The notes below the pieces were generated by a model. That model saw nothing but the letters and a program-made list of their open reading frames with translations, searched no databases and was not told the origin of the DNA. Below, one piece after another: positions 16,403-28,266 of a stretch of DNA of 64,000 nt. The first letter of the stretch is position 1, and each line of letters starts with the position of its first letter. The stretch is taken from contig NZ_JH767524.1 of assembly GCF_000281085.1 (NCBI RefSeq), positions 66,863 through 130,862 on the forward strand, given 5' to 3'. This stretch comes from Catenovulum agarivorans YM01. Lineage in GTDB: Bacteria > Pseudomonadota > Gammaproteobacteria > Enterobacterales > Alteromonadaceae. The translations under genes were made by a program, and so were the position numbers.

Positions 16403-17488
16403 ATGTTCATTCAGTTACTAAATTCAGTGTTATCAAGTATTTATCCAACTCAGGCGCAGCCAGATTACGAAGCCTTTGCAAAAACGCGCGCAACCAAAGA
16501 TGAACTGCAAACACAGGCAACAAATAACAATAGTTACATGCTAGCGTCTTCAGACAGAGCAGCTGAAGAAAACTTAGACGTAAACACAGAATTTTACGAT
16601 TACCTATTGGGTAAATGCCCCAATGAGTTAACTGAAGACAAATTAACAGAGTTTGTTGTTGAAAAAATCGTTGAGCTGATACATACACCACAAAAGATTT
16701 TAGTCGAAATGCCAGCAATGCCGACCTCGGTTACGAATTTAATGCAAGCACTCAGCGATCCTGATTTTGCACTTAATACATTATTGGACCAAGTTGAAAA
16801 AGAGCCAGTAGTAGCAGCAATGTTAATTAAACAAGCTAACTCAGCAAAATATAAGCGTGGGCTCAAACCTGTTAGTGATATCAAAACCGCTTTCATTAAT
16901 TTAGGTTCGACTGGGGTCAAAGAAGGTGTATTAATGGGCTTTATTAAACAACTAACACCACCTTCCAACGTTTATTTTAAATTATTTGGTGAACGAATTT
17001 GGTTACATGCGCAACAATCTGCCGAGTATGCCCGAGTATTAGCGAAAGACTTATTAGATGAAGAAGATAGCGAAATCGCCTATTTTGTCGCGCTATTAAA
17101 TCAAGTCGGTAAAATGATTATATTTAGGTTAATGATAGATGCTTTTAAGGTCGTCGACCCCAACACCCCACCCAATTCACGAGCGTTGAAAGCTTTGATG
17201 CATAAAAAAGCACATGAATTGACCTTAGCCTGCGCTGAATTTTGGCAACTACCGGAAGAAGTGCTCCGCGAATTCCCAAATCAACACAAAACCTTTATTA
17301 GCCCATATAGTATTAGTGCCTGCGTTGCACAAGCGATTGACATAAGCATGGTCATTAAGCTGGTTGAAGGGCAATTTATTGAAGCGAGGCAGGGGCTTGT
17401 CTATGCTAAAGAACAATTACTGTGTGACGAGGCTGAAAACTTATTAATTAAAGAAATCAGCCCTTTGATTGAAGGTGCACAAGCTTAA
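16403..17488 (+). CDS. HDOD domain protein
   Basis: A 361-residue cytoplasmic protein. After a variable, low-complexity N-terminus (about 1-90) comes an HDOD domain (about 100-300): MPAMPTSVTNLMQALSDPDF, VAAMLIKQANSAKYKRG, and DIKTAFINLGSTGVKEGVL. The HD motif of true phosphohydrolases is not conserved, as is usual in HDOD, so a signalling or scaffolding role is expected. AGGAG lies six bases before the ATG. It is a single gene, convergent with tldD with only ten bases between stops. Confidence 0.87.
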   Translation: MFIQLLNSVLSSIYPTQAQPDYEAFAKTRATKDELQTQATNNNSYMLASSDRAAEENLDVNTEFYDYLLGKCPNELTEDKLTEFVVEKIVELIHTPQKILVEMPAMPTSVTNLMQALSDPDFALNTLLDQVEKEPVVAAMLIKQANSAKYKRGLKPVSDIKTAFINLGSTGVKEGVLMGFIKQLTPPSNVYFKLFGERIWLHAQQSAEYARVLAKDLLDEEDSEIAYFVALLNQVGKMIIFRLMIDAFKVVDPNTPPNSRALKALMHKKAHELTLACAEFWQLPEEVLREFPNQHKTFISPYSISACVAQAIDISMVIKLVEGQFIEARQGLVYAKEQLLCDEAENLLIKEISPLIEGAQA

Positions 17489-17502
17489 CTCATATAAGTT
17501 AA
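17485..17502. terminator. Small hairpin spanning both convergent stop codons
   Basis: TTAACT and AGTTAA pair around CATATA and contain the stop codons of the HDOD gene and of tldD. It is weak, with no T-tract, and is the only structured sequence in the ten-base gap. Confidence 0.3.
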
Positions 17503-18944
17503 CCTTGGCCTGTACCACCGACAACTAACTCATCCAATTTTAACGTAGGTTGGCCAACCCCTACTGGCACACTTTGGCCATCTTTACCACAGACCCCCAC
17601 GCCCATATCAAGCGCAAGGTCGTTGCCAACCATAGAAACTTTTTGCATCGCTTCTGGACCATTACCGATTAAAGTTGCACCTTTTATTGGCGCGGTAATT
17701 TTACCATTTTCAATTAAATAGGCTTCTGAGCTTGAGAAAACAAACTTGCCTGAGGTTATATCAACTTGACCACCACCAAAGTTAGGCGCATAGATACCTT
17801 TTTTCACCGAAGCAATAATTTCTTCCGGCTCATGTTCACCCGCCAGCATATAGGTATTAGTCATTCGTGGCATAGGTAAATGCGCATAACTTTCACGGCG
17901 GCCATTTCCTGTTGGCTCAACTCCCATTAGGCGCGCGTTCATTTTGTCTTGCATATAACCCTTTAATACGCCTTTTTCGATTAAAACGTTATAGCGACCT
18001 TCAACACCTTCATCATCCACATTTAGAGAACCACGGCGATTTAACATAGTGCCATCATCAACTATAGTGCAATGCTCAGATGCCACTTTTTGTCCTATTT
18101 TGCCGGCGTAAGTTGACGAGCCTTTACGGTTAAAGTCACCTTCTAAGCCATGACCTACAGCTTCATGTAATAAAACACCTGGCCAACCCGCACCTAATAC
18201 CACAGGCATTGTCCCTGCTGGCGCTTCAATCGCCTCTAAATTAATCAATGCTTGATTGACTGCTTTTTTCGCATATTGATGGAAACGAATATCCCCATCA
18301 GCCAACTCAAAAAAGTAACCATAATCAGTACGGCCACCACCACCGCCCGAACCACTTTCTCGGCGACCATTCGCTTCAACCAACACAGTACAATTTAAAC
18401 GCACCAATGGGCGAATGTCTGTTGCCAAAGTACCATCACTCGCGGCAATTAACACCTCTTCGTAAACCGCAGACAAGCTGGCAATCACTTGCTTTACTCT
18501 AGGGTCCTGTGCGCGCGCAACCTTTTCAACGTCTTTCAACAAAGCGACTTTTTGCTCAGGCGTTAAACTCGCAAAAGGATTGTCCCCGCCATAAGCTTGA
18601 ATTGGCTTACTGCGTTTGAGTACAGGTAATTTAAAACTATCTGCCGCGCGTGTAATGCCACGAGCTCCAGTGGCAGCTTGGGTTAAGGCTTCAAAATTGA
18701 TCTCATCTGAATAAGCAAAACCGGTTTTTTCACCTTCAACAGCGCGTACACCAACACCACGTTCAATGTTAAAACTACCATCACGCACTATGCCATCTTC
18801 TAATACCCAAGATTCATGTTGGCTAGTTTGAAAAAATAGATCAGCGTAATCTAATTTACGCTGATGCATAAAAGATAAGGTTTTTTCTAAATCACTAATA
18901 TCTAATGATGATTGAACTAAAATACTATCTGATTGAATGCTCAT
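17499..18944 (-). CDS. tldD: Metalloprotease TldD
   Basis: The TldD subunit of the TldD/TldE zinc protease, which degrades unfolded peptides and matures modified peptides such as microcin B17. Its 481 residues match the family. The zinc motif [11 protein letters not shown] (HExxxH) is intact, followed by [12 protein letters not shown]-type and [12 protein letters not shown] segments typical of TldD. It ends the conserved minus-strand cluster mreB...tldD, nine bases after nit. TldE (PmbA) is not in the window. Confidence 0.97.
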   Translation of the reverse strand: MSIQSDSILVQSSLDISDLEKTLSFMHQRKLDYADLFFQTSQHESWVLEDGIVRDGSFNIERGVGVRAVEGEKTGFAYSDEINFEALTQAATGARGITRAADSFKLPVLKRSKPIQAYGGDNPFASLTPEQKVALLKDVEKVARAQDPRVKQVIASLSAVYEEVLIAASDGTLATDIRPLVRLNCTVLVEANGRRESGSGGGGGRTDYGYFFELADGDIRFHQYAKKAVNQALINLEAIEAPAGTMPVVLGAGWPGVLLHEAVGHGLEGDFNRKGSSTYAGKIGQKVASEHCTIVDDGTMLNRRGSLNVDDEGVEGRYNVLIEKGVLKGYMQDKMNARLMGVEPTGNGRRESYAHLPMPRMTNTYMLAGEHEPEEIIASVKKGIYAPNFGGGQVDITSGKFVFSSSEAYLIENGKITAPIKGATLIGNGPEAMQKVSMVGNDLALDMGVGVCGKDGQSVPVGVGQPTLKLDELVVGGTGQG

Positions 18945-18953
18945 TTAATCTAC

Positions 18954-19769
18954 TTACAAAATTTTTCTATGTTGCAAATTGGGCATTTTGCGCCTAATTT
19001 GATTAACTCTGTCTAAATCTATTTCACTTTGACGTATACCACTTTGCTCACCATGTTGGTGGACAACTTCACCCCAAGGGTCTACCACAATTGAATGTCC
19101 ATATGTTTCACGACCATTTTGGTGAATGCCGGTTTGGTTAGCTGCAACGATAAAACATTGATTTTCTATCGCACGTGCGCGCATCAATACATCCCAATGC
19201 GCTTTCCCCGTGACATGGGTAAAGGCACTTGGAATCACCATAATTTCTGCACCTTTTGTTTGCATTAATCGATACAACTCAGGAAACCTAACATCGTAAC
19301 AAACTGACATGCCGATATTGGCAAATGGCGTGTGCACAACCACAGGCTCAGTGCCAGCAATGGTTGTTGCACTTTCACGGTACACCGCGGTTTTATCGGC
19401 AACTTCGACATCAAATAGATGAATTTTGTTATAACGTGCTTGGCATTGTCCATCCGGTGAAAACAATAAACTTGCGGCACTAATTAAAGCTGTATTTGGG
19501 CATTTTATTGGCATACTGCCAGCCACTATCCACAAATTGTATTTTTTCGCTTGATGGGCAATAAAATCTTGGATCGGGCCATTACCATAATCTTCAGCGA
19601 CCATTTGTTGCGCTGAATCTCCCCCACCAAAACAAGCAAAACATTCAGGTAAAACCACTAAGGTATATTCAGCCCGTTCAACTTTACTCAACTGCTGTGC
19701 TAACCAGGTCAAATTATCTTCGACTTTTGGCGAAGAATGCATTTGAATTGTAACAATAGACACATTCAT
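18954..19769 (-). CDS. Carbon-nitrogen hydrolase, Nit/omega-amidase-like
   Basis: A 271-residue nitrilase-superfamily amidase. The catalytic triad is visible: Glu in VVLPECFACFG, Lys in RYNKIHLFDVEV, and Cys in MSVCYDVRFPELYR. The family pattern is that of the Nit1/YbeM branch, which repairs deaminated glutathione. It sits between yhdP and tldD, a position often occupied by this gene in Alteromonadales and Vibrio. The start ATG follows the yhdP stop region by 12 bases, in an operon. Confidence 0.92.
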   Translation of the reverse strand: MNVSIVTIQMHSSPKVEDNLTWLAQQLSKVERAEYTLVVLPECFACFGGGDSAQQMVAEDYGNGPIQDFIAHQAKKYNLWIVAGSMPIKCPNTALISAASLLFSPDGQCQARYNKIHLFDVEVADKTAVYRESATTIAGTEPVVVHTPFANIGMSVCYDVRFPELYRLMQTKGAEIMVIPSAFTHVTGKAHWDVLMRARAIENQCFIVAANQTGIHQNGRETYGHSIVVDPWGEVVHQHGEQSGIRQSEIDLDRVNQIRRKMPNLQHRKIL

Positions 19770-19781
19770 AACAACACCTCT

Positions 19782-22700
19782 TTACGGCTGTTTAGGTTTA
19801 GCTGGGCTAGCACCTGTTTTATTCGCTTTTCCTTTAGCGGCATTTAGTTTAACGGCTTTGCTTTTACGTGCAGTTTCTACAATAACAGGAGATTCTATGG
19901 TCCCGCTGATATCAAACTCAATTTGCGATATTACATCTGCAGACTCAATCACCTGGTCTATCGCTAATGCCGCAATACCTGTCACAGGATTCACCATCCA
20001 AGCTATTAAAATAGGTAAACTACTGGTCACTTTCGGGCTAAATCTCACTTGATAATTGAGTTCTTGTGTCACTAAATTAGTAGAGCCTGTTACTTCCATA
20101 TTACCTGCAACACCATCCATATAAGTATTGCCCGTATATGCAACACCATTGGTCAATTTAATATCACCCTTCATTGAATTGTAGAACAAGCCTTTGCTAA
20201 AAACATCCCTAAAGTCTAATTTGAGCTTGCGCACTAAAGAATCTAAGCTCAAAACACTGAGTATACGGGCCCCTTTATCAGATACTTCAGTTAAATAACC
20301 TTCACCCAGTTTCCAGTTCATAGTGCCGTTTAAATCTGGGTAACCTAAGTCAACAGGTGACTTATTCCAATTTAATTGAAACTGTGCATCAATCGACGAA
20401 TCTCTAATTGCAGATGTAAGCTGGTAATCACGTAACCACCAGCCAAAATCACTACTCGAGATCGAGCCTTGTAGCTTACTCAGGCTATTTAATTTATCGT
20501 CAATACGCCACAATCCTGTTGCATCGACTTTGTTGCCTCGATATCGCATGGTAAAAGACTTCAACGCAATATCTTTCGGCGAAGTACGAGCTATTTCCGC
20601 GTTTATTTCCCCGAGCTGTTTTTGATCTAACCGACACACTTTACAACTGAGTTTAATCGGTGGAATGGCGTCAAAAATTTGTTTAATTTCAGCTTTAGTT
20701 AGTGGGTTGTCGGCCTGCAAGCCTTTGGTGGTTTCAATAACAAAGGTCTCAGCAAAAATATCTATGCCTTTTTCTGATATATCGTCATGGATATTAATCA
20801 AACCGTTAAATTGTTGCGATTGAATTTGAGTTGACCATAAGCTGGTGGCTTTATTTATGTCAAACGACAGGTGACGCCAATTTAAAGGGCCAACGGCTAA
20901 CTCTTGAATGCCACCGCGTATACGTTGCGGCAAACCTATAACACTGTCATCACTCGACGGCAACTTACTAAAATCGCTCTGCACTAGCGTAATTAGCTCA
21001 ATATATTCCTGTAAATTGGCCTGAGGAAGGTGTAGCGCAATGTTGAAGCCAGTCGCTGGCGCTGACAATACATTTTGCCCTAACACTAAATAAGCACGAC
21101 TAAACTTTTTATCTTGATGCGGTAGTACAGCGTTAAAATGAATATTCTCACCTGAAGTAAGCTCAAACAAAGAACTATCTTGATCACCAGATATCGTCAG
21201 GTTTGTTAGCTGTAAATGCTGCGCTTTTTTATCAAAAGGTTTAGGTAGCTGTAAACGAACACCGTGTAAATCGGTTGCTACGTCTAATCTATAGTCAAAC
21301 TTATTTTTAGCAAACGACATGGCTAAATGGCCATCAATATCCGCATTACCTTTAACTCTGTCGGCTAAACTTAACAAACCTCTATGGGTCAATATTGCTT
21401 CAAGTGGCCATTTACCACGTAAATCTATGTTAACTTGGTAACCATCATCTTGTTGCTGACTAGCTAAGTCAATTTGATATGGCACAGGCCCCCAGTCAAA
21501 AGTCATTTTTTTCGACGACAGTTTATCCATATCAAATTCTAACAAGCCATTGACGTGTTCAAATTGAAAGCCGGTTGGATTAATCAAAACTTGATTACCA
21601 GCAAATAATACCGAACCACTCGCGTTTAACGCTTCAGGTTTTAGCAAAGGAATTGTTAATTGCAAATTGGTGTTGACCAAACCTTGCACAGACACTTCTT
21701 GTAATGTTTTGCCAACTGAATCAGCCAAACTGCCTTTAAGCATTACTTCGGTTGCAGCCTTGCCTGTTGCACTTGCATCCGCATTAATTGTTAACAAAGC
21801 CTGTTTGGAACCTAAATCATCAATATAAGCTTGAACTTTAGAAACCGAAACGTCCAACAAACGCGCTTGCTCACTTTGCATAAATAGCGCACTATTTTTG
21901 AAATCTAGCTGCAACTGAGTTTCGGTTAAACTTGGCCAATCCGGCTGAAATGCAAAATTAACTTTATTGGTGTGAACACGGGTATGAAATATACCTTGAG
22001 CTTGTTTATACGGAAAGTCATTTAAATGCCCTTGGAATATCAATTGCCCACCTAAAACGTCACCACTCACCAGTGCTCTATCTAAATACGCGTGGGTTTC
22101 TTTTCCCAATAAACTAGCAGGTAACCAAGGTTTAACTTGGCTGATAGTCAATTTCGGAATATTCAAAAACACAGCTAACTCTGGTGATAAACCCGAGTGC
22201 ATATTCAGCGAAAATTGCCCGCTGATTTGCTCGTTTTCTGTGTTAACCGCCACATTCGGTGCATAAAATTGCCAACTAGTCGGCTGATTAGCAAGTTTAA
22301 TTTTATTCTTGTTCGCCACTGGGTAACGAATATAACTATGCATGTTGACTGACATCTGCGACAGAGTATCTGGGTACAAAGACGGCCATAAAATATCTTG
22401 TTTAGGCAGTTGCCAATCCATTGTTATCAGTCCATTTTGTCCTTTAACTTTGGCTGATAAATTATTGAAATCGGGTAAATCACTAATGCCCTGCCAACTT
22501 AACTCTTCAACTTGTGCTGAAAATAACCAAGAGTCATCGGCATTTAACTTCAAATGCAGATTATCTATATGCGGCTCAGTTATTAACGCATTAGCAAATT
22601 TATCAATTTGCTCTGAAAAAGACGTCAGCGCCAGCAAAGGTTTTAACGGTGCTAAGTTAATTTCACGTGCATAAATGCGCCAACTGCCTTGGCGTTGTTC

Positions 22701-23687
22701 GCCTTGCACATTTAAACCGCCCCAGAGCTTATCCCCTTGAGCAAAACTAAAGTCATATAAATAAAGTTGTGGAATATTCTGATCAAGCCGAGCTTGTAAT
22801 TGACCACTGACCAATTCAAGTTTGTGTTTCTTTTTGCCTAGATACCAAGTGAGCTCACTTGGGTCGATATTAAATAAAATTGAATCAAAGTGGCTTTGTT
22901 GTATATCTACCCAAGCCTCGAAACGCAATTTGCTTTGAAGGTTACGCGCATTTTTTGCGACATAAGGACGCAGCCAGGAGGCAAAATCGATACCATCAGC
23001 ACTGACATAAAATTGCCCATCGTATTTATCATCCCCAACATCTTTTAAGTCTAAAATAAATGCGAGTTTTTCGGCTTCTATCCCTTCGAGTGAAAATTTA
23101 CCAACCCCTTGGTGATCGGATGCTTGGTTAAACCATTTTAATTGATGAACTGTAATATCGTGGCTGTCCCCTTGTGGGGTAATAATAGTTACTAAGCTGT
23201 TTTGTACATCAAAACGCTGAAACTGTTTTAAGAAAATGGTTTCAAACAGCTCAACCACAGCAATTTCAGAGCCAGCCCGTTCAGCTGCGCGCATTTGCGC
23301 GAGATCAATTTCCACTCGCACACCATCTAATACAAAGTTTCGCACCACAGGTGATTGCTGTAACAAACTTTGCCAGAAGTCGAGTTCAAGGTTTACTTGG
23401 TCAATATTGACGACAACGGGCGCATTGGCGTCTGGTTCAATTAAAAATTCAAAACCTTCAAGCTGCACCACAGGGCCAGCGCCTTGCCAATCAGCAGATA
23501 AATCACGAATGGCAATTGCTTGATTAAATTGTTGTGTAAACCATTGAGTAATTTGTGGTTTAAAATGGTTAGCGTATGGCAGGCCAACCCGCACTGAACT
23601 AATAACCAGCGCAGACGCGACCAAAATAACCGCAAAACTAAACCAGAGTTTGCGGATAAAAGCGGATATCAATCCAGTTAATTTCAC
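19782..23687 (-). CDS. yhdP: YhdP family AsmA-like envelope protein
   Basis: A very large inner-membrane-anchored periplasmic protein (1301 residues; E. coli YhdP 1266). With TamB and YdbH, YhdP moves phospholipid to the outer membrane. It has an N-terminal membrane helix (about 13-33), a long repeat of beta strands forming the hydrophobic groove (TIGR02099/DUF3971), an AsmA-like C-terminal region (about 1050-1270) and a Lys/Ala-rich tail. Translation starts with GTG at 23687 overlapping the rng stop by one base (TAGTG), so the two are coupled. Identification is secure from length, position and fold pattern. Confidence 0.94.
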   Translation of the reverse strand: MKLTGLISAFIRKLWFSFAVILVASALVISSVRVGLPYANHFKPQITQWFTQQFNQAIAIRDLSADWQGAGPVVQLEGFEFLIEPDANAPVVVNIDQVNLELDFWQSLLQQSPVVRNFVLDGVRVEIDLAQMRAAERAGSEIAVVELFETIFLKQFQRFDVQNSLVTIITPQGDSHDITVHQLKWFNQASDHQGVGKFSLEGIEAEKLAFILDLKDVGDDKYDGQFYVSADGIDFASWLRPYVAKNARNLQSKLRFEAWVDIQQSHFDSILFNIDPSELTWYLGKKKHKLELVSGQLQARLDQNIPQLYLYDFSFAQGDKLWGGLNVQGEQRQGSWRIYAREINLAPLKPLLALTSFSEQIDKFANALITEPHIDNLHLKLNADDSWLFSAQVEELSWQGISDLPDFNNLSAKVKGQNGLITMDWQLPKQDILWPSLYPDTLSQMSVNMHSYIRYPVANKNKIKLANQPTSWQFYAPNVAVNTENEQISGQFSLNMHSGLSPELAVFLNIPKLTISQVKPWLPASLLGKETHAYLDRALVSGDVLGGQLIFQGHLNDFPYKQAQGIFHTRVHTNKVNFAFQPDWPSLTETQLQLDFKNSALFMQSEQARLLDVSVSKVQAYIDDLGSKQALLTINADASATGKAATEVMLKGSLADSVGKTLQEVSVQGLVNTNLQLTIPLLKPEALNASGSVLFAGNQVLINPTGFQFEHVNGLLEFDMDKLSSKKMTFDWGPVPYQIDLASQQQDDGYQVNIDLRGKWPLEAILTHRGLLSLADRVKGNADIDGHLAMSFAKNKFDYRLDVATDLHGVRLQLPKPFDKKAQHLQLTNLTISGDQDSSLFELTSGENIHFNAVLPHQDKKFSRAYLVLGQNVLSAPATGFNIALHLPQANLQEYIELITLVQSDFSKLPSSDDSVIGLPQRIRGGIQELAVGPLNWRHLSFDINKATSLWSTQIQSQQFNGLINIHDDISEKGIDIFAETFVIETTKGLQADNPLTKAEIKQIFDAIPPIKLSCKVCRLDQKQLGEINAEIARTSPKDIALKSFTMRYRGNKVDATGLWRIDDKLNSLSKLQGSISSSDFGWWLRDYQLTSAIRDSSIDAQFQLNWNKSPVDLGYPDLNGTMNWKLGEGYLTEVSDKGARILSVLSLDSLVRKLKLDFRDVFSKGLFYNSMKGDIKLTNGVAYTGNTYMDGVAGNMEVTGSTNLVTQELNYQVRFSPKVTSSLPILIAWMVNPVTGIAALAIDQVIESADVISQIEFDISGTIESPVIVETARKSKAVKLNAAKGKANKTGASPAKPKQP

Positions 23688-25159
23688 TAAATCATTACCA
23701 CATCGTAATGCTCTTGCCCGTAGAGCGCCTCACCTTGTACTTTGATTTGTTTACCAATAAAGAGTTCAAGTTCAGCCAGAGCATGGGATTCTTCACTTAA
23801 CATATATTCACATACGGCTGGAGAAGCGTAAATAACAAATTTGTCTGCGTCGTAAGCACGATTGACACGAACAACTTCTCGAAGAATCTCGTAACAAACG
23901 GTTTCAGCTGTCTTTAAGCTGCCACGACCTTGGCAACAAGGGCAGGCATCTGACAATATATGCTCTAAACTTTCGCGAGTACGTTTACGGGTCATTTCCA
24001 CTAAACCTAAAGCGGAAAAACCATGTACGTTACATTTGGTTCTATCACTGGCTAACGCAAGTTCCAAACTGTGTAACACCCGGCGTTTGTGATCATCATT
24101 ATTCATATCAATAAAATCTATGATAATGATGCCACCTAAGTTACGTAACCTCAGCTGACGCGCTATGGCTTGAGTTGCTTCTACATTGGTATTAAATATG
24201 GTGTCTTCTAAGTTTCTATGCCCGACAAAAGCGCCAGTATTAATATCAATGGTTGTCATGGCTTCCGTTTGATCAATTATTAAATAACCGCCGGATTTGA
24301 GCTGAACTTTGCGCTCTAAACCACGTTGAATTTCGTTTTCAACATCAAACAAGTCAAATATAGGTCTTTCACCTGGGTAATATTCCATTGCACGTTTAAG
24401 GTTTGGAATAAACTCAGTGACAAAATCTAGTAGCTGTTCGTATGCAAGTTTGGAATCCACTCGGATACGCTCAGGCTCAGTGCCAACTAAATCACGTAAT
24501 ATACGAAATGCTAGGGTTAGATCTTCATACAAACAGCGAATTTTGCCACTTTGTTTTTGCCGTTTAAGAATTTTGTTCCAAACTCGGCGTAAAAAGAGTG
24601 CATCTTGTTCGAGCTCTTCAGTGTCAACACCTTCGGCTGCCGTTCTGACAATAAAGCTGCCCTTCTCATCAGTATATTGACCAACAATTTCTTTTAAGCG
24701 CTCACGTTCAACTTCGCTTTCAATTCGTTGTGATACACCGACATGCTCAGCACCTGGCATAAAAACTAAATAACGTGATGGAATGGTAATGTCTGTAGTT
24801 AAACGCGCCCCTTTTGTCCCAAGTGGGTCTTTAACCACTTGCACAACAATGTTTTGCCCTTCTTTGACCAAATCTTTAATGTCACGCACAGGCAAATGTT
24901 CAGTTATTGCGTCTTCGTCACGCACTTCGTCATGCACTGTAATATCAGATGCGTGCAAAAACGCGGCTTTGTCTAAACCTATATCAATAAAAGCGGCTTG
25001 CATACCAGGTAATACCCGACTGACTTTGCCACAATATATGTTGCCGACAAGGCCTTTTTTACCTTGTCTTTCAATATGAACTTCTTGCAGGCTACCATTC
25101 TCAACAACAGCAACCCGAGTTTCAGTTGGGGTAACGTTAATTAATAATTCCGCACTCAT
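23687..25159 (-). CDS. rng: Ribonuclease G
   Basis: An endoribonuclease of the RNase E/G family that matures the 5' end of 16S rRNA. At 490 residues (E. coli 489) it has an N-terminal S1 domain (about 35-125, GNIYCGKVSRVLPGMQAAF), the RNase-H-like/DNase-I-like catalytic region with IDINTGAFVG and IIIIDFIDMNN, and the Zn-link CPCCQGRG near residue 410. Its ATG overlaps the maf stop by four bases (ATGA). Position between maf and yhdP is the canonical one. Confidence 0.97.
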   Translation of the reverse strand: MSAELLINVTPTETRVAVVENGSLQEVHIERQGKKGLVGNIYCGKVSRVLPGMQAAFIDIGLDKAAFLHASDITVHDEVRDEDAITEHLPVRDIKDLVKEGQNIVVQVVKDPLGTKGARLTTDITIPSRYLVFMPGAEHVGVSQRIESEVERERLKEIVGQYTDEKGSFIVRTAAEGVDTEELEQDALFLRRVWNKILKRQKQSGKIRCLYEDLTLAFRILRDLVGTEPERIRVDSKLAYEQLLDFVTEFIPNLKRAMEYYPGERPIFDLFDVENEIQRGLERKVQLKSGGYLIIDQTEAMTTIDINTGAFVGHRNLEDTIFNTNVEATQAIARQLRLRNLGGIIIIDFIDMNNDDHKRRVLHSLELALASDRTKCNVHGFSALGLVEMTRKRTRESLEHILSDACPCCQGRGSLKTAETVCYEILREVVRVNRAYDADKFVIYASPAVCEYMLSEESHALAELELFIGKQIKVQGEALYGQEHYDVVMI

Positions 25160-25725
25160 AGCTGCTTTAAAACCTTTTGAATTAACTGTTTCGTCTCATA
25201 TAAAGGTAGGCCAACTATGGCTGAATAACTACCCTGTATTGATTTAACAAACTGGCCGCCAATACCTTGTATGGCATAACTACCGGCTTTGTCTTGTGGC
25301 TCACCGGTTTGCCAATAGGCTAATATCTCTTGCTCATCCAGTTGTGCAAATTCAACATCACTCGAAACCACAACAGTTTCAATGTTATCTTGCCATTTTA
25401 TCGCAACAGCGGTAATAACTTGGTGTTGATTACCCGACAATAAGCTTAAAGTGTTTAATCCATCTTGCTCATTTGCCGGTTTGCCCAACAGCTGGTTTTG
25501 ATAGACCACTATAGTATCTGAGCCTAACACTGGCATAGTTTTATCGCAGTTTTGCCAACCTTGTTGTGCTTTTTCGCAAGCAAGTCGAATCACATAATCG
25601 ATTGCGCTTTCATCCAGCAACTGACTTTCATCAATTTCACCATCAACGAGTTGATATTGGATATTCAGTTGTGAGAGTAATTCTCGCCGACGTGGCGAGC
25701 GTGAAGCCAAATAAATTTGCGCCAT
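25156..25725 (-). CDS. maf: Maf-family nucleotide pyrophosphatase (YhdE type, dTTP/UTP)
   Basis: 189 residues. Maf proteins hydrolyse non-canonical or dTTP/UTP nucleotides to monophosphates and can delay septation. The N-terminal signature ASRSPRRRELL, the SDTIVV acid motif and the KAGSYAIQGIGGQFVKSIQGSYSAIVGLP region are all present. It lies between mreD and rng, as yhdE does in E. coli, and overlaps rng by four bases. Confidence 0.95.
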   Translation of the reverse strand: MAQIYLASRSPRRRELLSQLNIQYQLVDGEIDESQLLDESAIDYVIRLACEKAQQGWQNCDKTMPVLGSDTIVVYQNQLLGKPANEQDGLNTLSLLSGNQHQVITAVAIKWQDNIETVVVSSDVEFAQLDEQEILAYWQTGEPQDKAGSYAIQGIGGQFVKSIQGSYSAIVGLPLYETKQLIQKVLKQL

Positions 25726-25732
25726 GATTTAT

Positions 25733-26209
25733 CTATCTTATTCTAAGTTTACGGCGATATTTACGTAATAGTAGAAACGCCCAAGGCCACATTAACGCAT
25801 TGGTTACGGTTGGCCATAATAGTTCAGGTAAAAAGTACACTGTGGTTAAAAAGTGTTGGATCCAATAGTCGACCAAATGATAAAACGCCGTAACCATAGC
25901 CACAATTAAAGCCTGTTGCCAAATAGATAAATTGCGTATAGTTAAATGATTAACCGCAGCAATATACACTACCAATGACAATAACAAGGCATTTAAGCCT
26001 AATACGTTGCCTAACAAGATGTCGTAAAGCACTCCAACGATAAAGGCACTGCCCACATTCACTCTATGCGGCAACGCAATTGCCCAATAAAACAATACAA
26101 TTAACACCCAGTCAGGACGAAAGGCTTCAACATAATTAGGCAAAGGTGCCATCGCCAAAATAAGGGTTAAAAACAAACTAAAAGCGATTAGCGTGCGTGA
26201 ACCTATCAC
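25733..26209 (-). CDS. mreD: Rod shape-determining protein MreD (GTG start)
   Basis: A 158-residue integral membrane protein with about five helices, part of the elongasome that guides lateral peptidoglycan synthesis. LAMAPLPNYVEAFRPDWVLIV is characteristic of gammaproteobacterial MreD. The GTG at 26209 overlaps the mreC stop by four bases (GTGA), indicating coupled translation. It lies in the canonical mreBCD order. Confidence 0.95.
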   Translation of the reverse strand: MIGSRTLIAFSLFLTLILAMAPLPNYVEAFRPDWVLIVLFYWAIALPHRVNVGSAFIVGVLYDILLGNVLGLNALLLSLVVYIAAVNHLTIRNLSIWQQALIVAMVTAFYHLVDYWIQHFLTTVYFLPELLWPTVTNALMWPWAFLLLRKYRRKLRIR

Positions 26210-27093
26210 TGAATAAGCTCCTTGGTTTCACGTTGTATTTCTTTTAAGCTAGATTTAGCCGGTTGCGAAGGTGCGTTAGGTGGCCACAGCAGCAATAAAT
26301 AACGGATTCTATCAAGTTGGGCGATAGGTTTAGTTTCAATTTGCGCAAAAGGCAGGCTCTCGTTACTAATCACTCGAGACACTTCTGCAACAGGATAACC
26401 TTCAGGGTATTTTTGTCCTAAACCAGAACTAATTAACAAATCACCTGCGCGAATATCAGCTGAATGTGGCACATAATTTAAATCTAGGCGACTCATAGAG
26501 CCTGTTCCTGCCGCAATGCTACGTACTGAATTACGCGCAACCCGCACTGGAATTGCATGGGTAATATCAGTAATTAATAACACTCTGCTGGTTGTTGGCG
26601 CCACATCAACAACTTGACCAACAATACCATTTTCGTCTAAAACCGCTTGCCCTTCGTACACGCCATTCAATGAACCACGATTTAATAATACTTGATGGCT
26701 ATTTGGATTACTGGTTACCGACATGACTTCAGCAACCATTTTTTGAATTTCTTGACGAACAGGCGATTCTAACAAAGCACGCAGCCGATTGTTTTCTCGC
26801 TGTAAAAATTGCATACGCAACACGCTTTCTTGCAATAGAAGGTTGGTTTCACGCAATTTAGCGTTTTCATCTAACAAGGAACGACGAGAAGATAGTGATT
26901 CAGCAGACCAATCTAACATGCTCTGCGGCAGGTTAGCCGCATATAAAATAGGACTAACCAGCGAATTTAAGTAAACTCGAATAGAGTCAAAACCTTTGAG
27001 GCGATGATCAACAAACATCAGCACAAGGGATAGCACCACAGCAACTATGATGCGTATTTGTAGTGCAGGTCCATTGGCAAACAGCGGCGTCAT
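26206..27093 (-). CDS. mreC: Rod shape-determining protein MreC
   Basis: A bitopic periplasmic elongasome scaffold of 295 residues. It has a membrane helix at about 11-27, a dimerising coiled coil at about 60-110 (AKLRETNLLLQESVLRMQF), then two beta domains with VMSVTSNPNSHQVLLNRGS and GIVGQVVDVAPTTSRVLLI. It follows mreB by ten bases. Nothing unusual was seen. Confidence 0.96.
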   Translation of the reverse strand: MTPLFANGPALQIRIIVAVVLSLVLMFVDHRLKGFDSIRVYLNSLVSPILYAANLPQSMLDWSAESLSSRRSLLDENAKLRETNLLLQESVLRMQFLQRENNRLRALLESPVRQEIQKMVAEVMSVTSNPNSHQVLLNRGSLNGVYEGQAVLDENGIVGQVVDVAPTTSRVLLITDITHAIPVRVARNSVRSIAAGTGSMSRLDLNYVPHSADIRAGDLLISSGLGQKYPEGYPVAEVSRVISNESLPFAQIETKPIAQLDRIRYLLLLWPPNAPSQPAKSSLKEIQRETKELIQ

Positions 27094-27103
27094 AAGCGTC
27101 TAT

Positions 27104-28228
<1,125 letters not shown>

Positions 28229-28266
28229 CTAGAAAAAATAACAGCATAATCTTACATGAAGCAGGA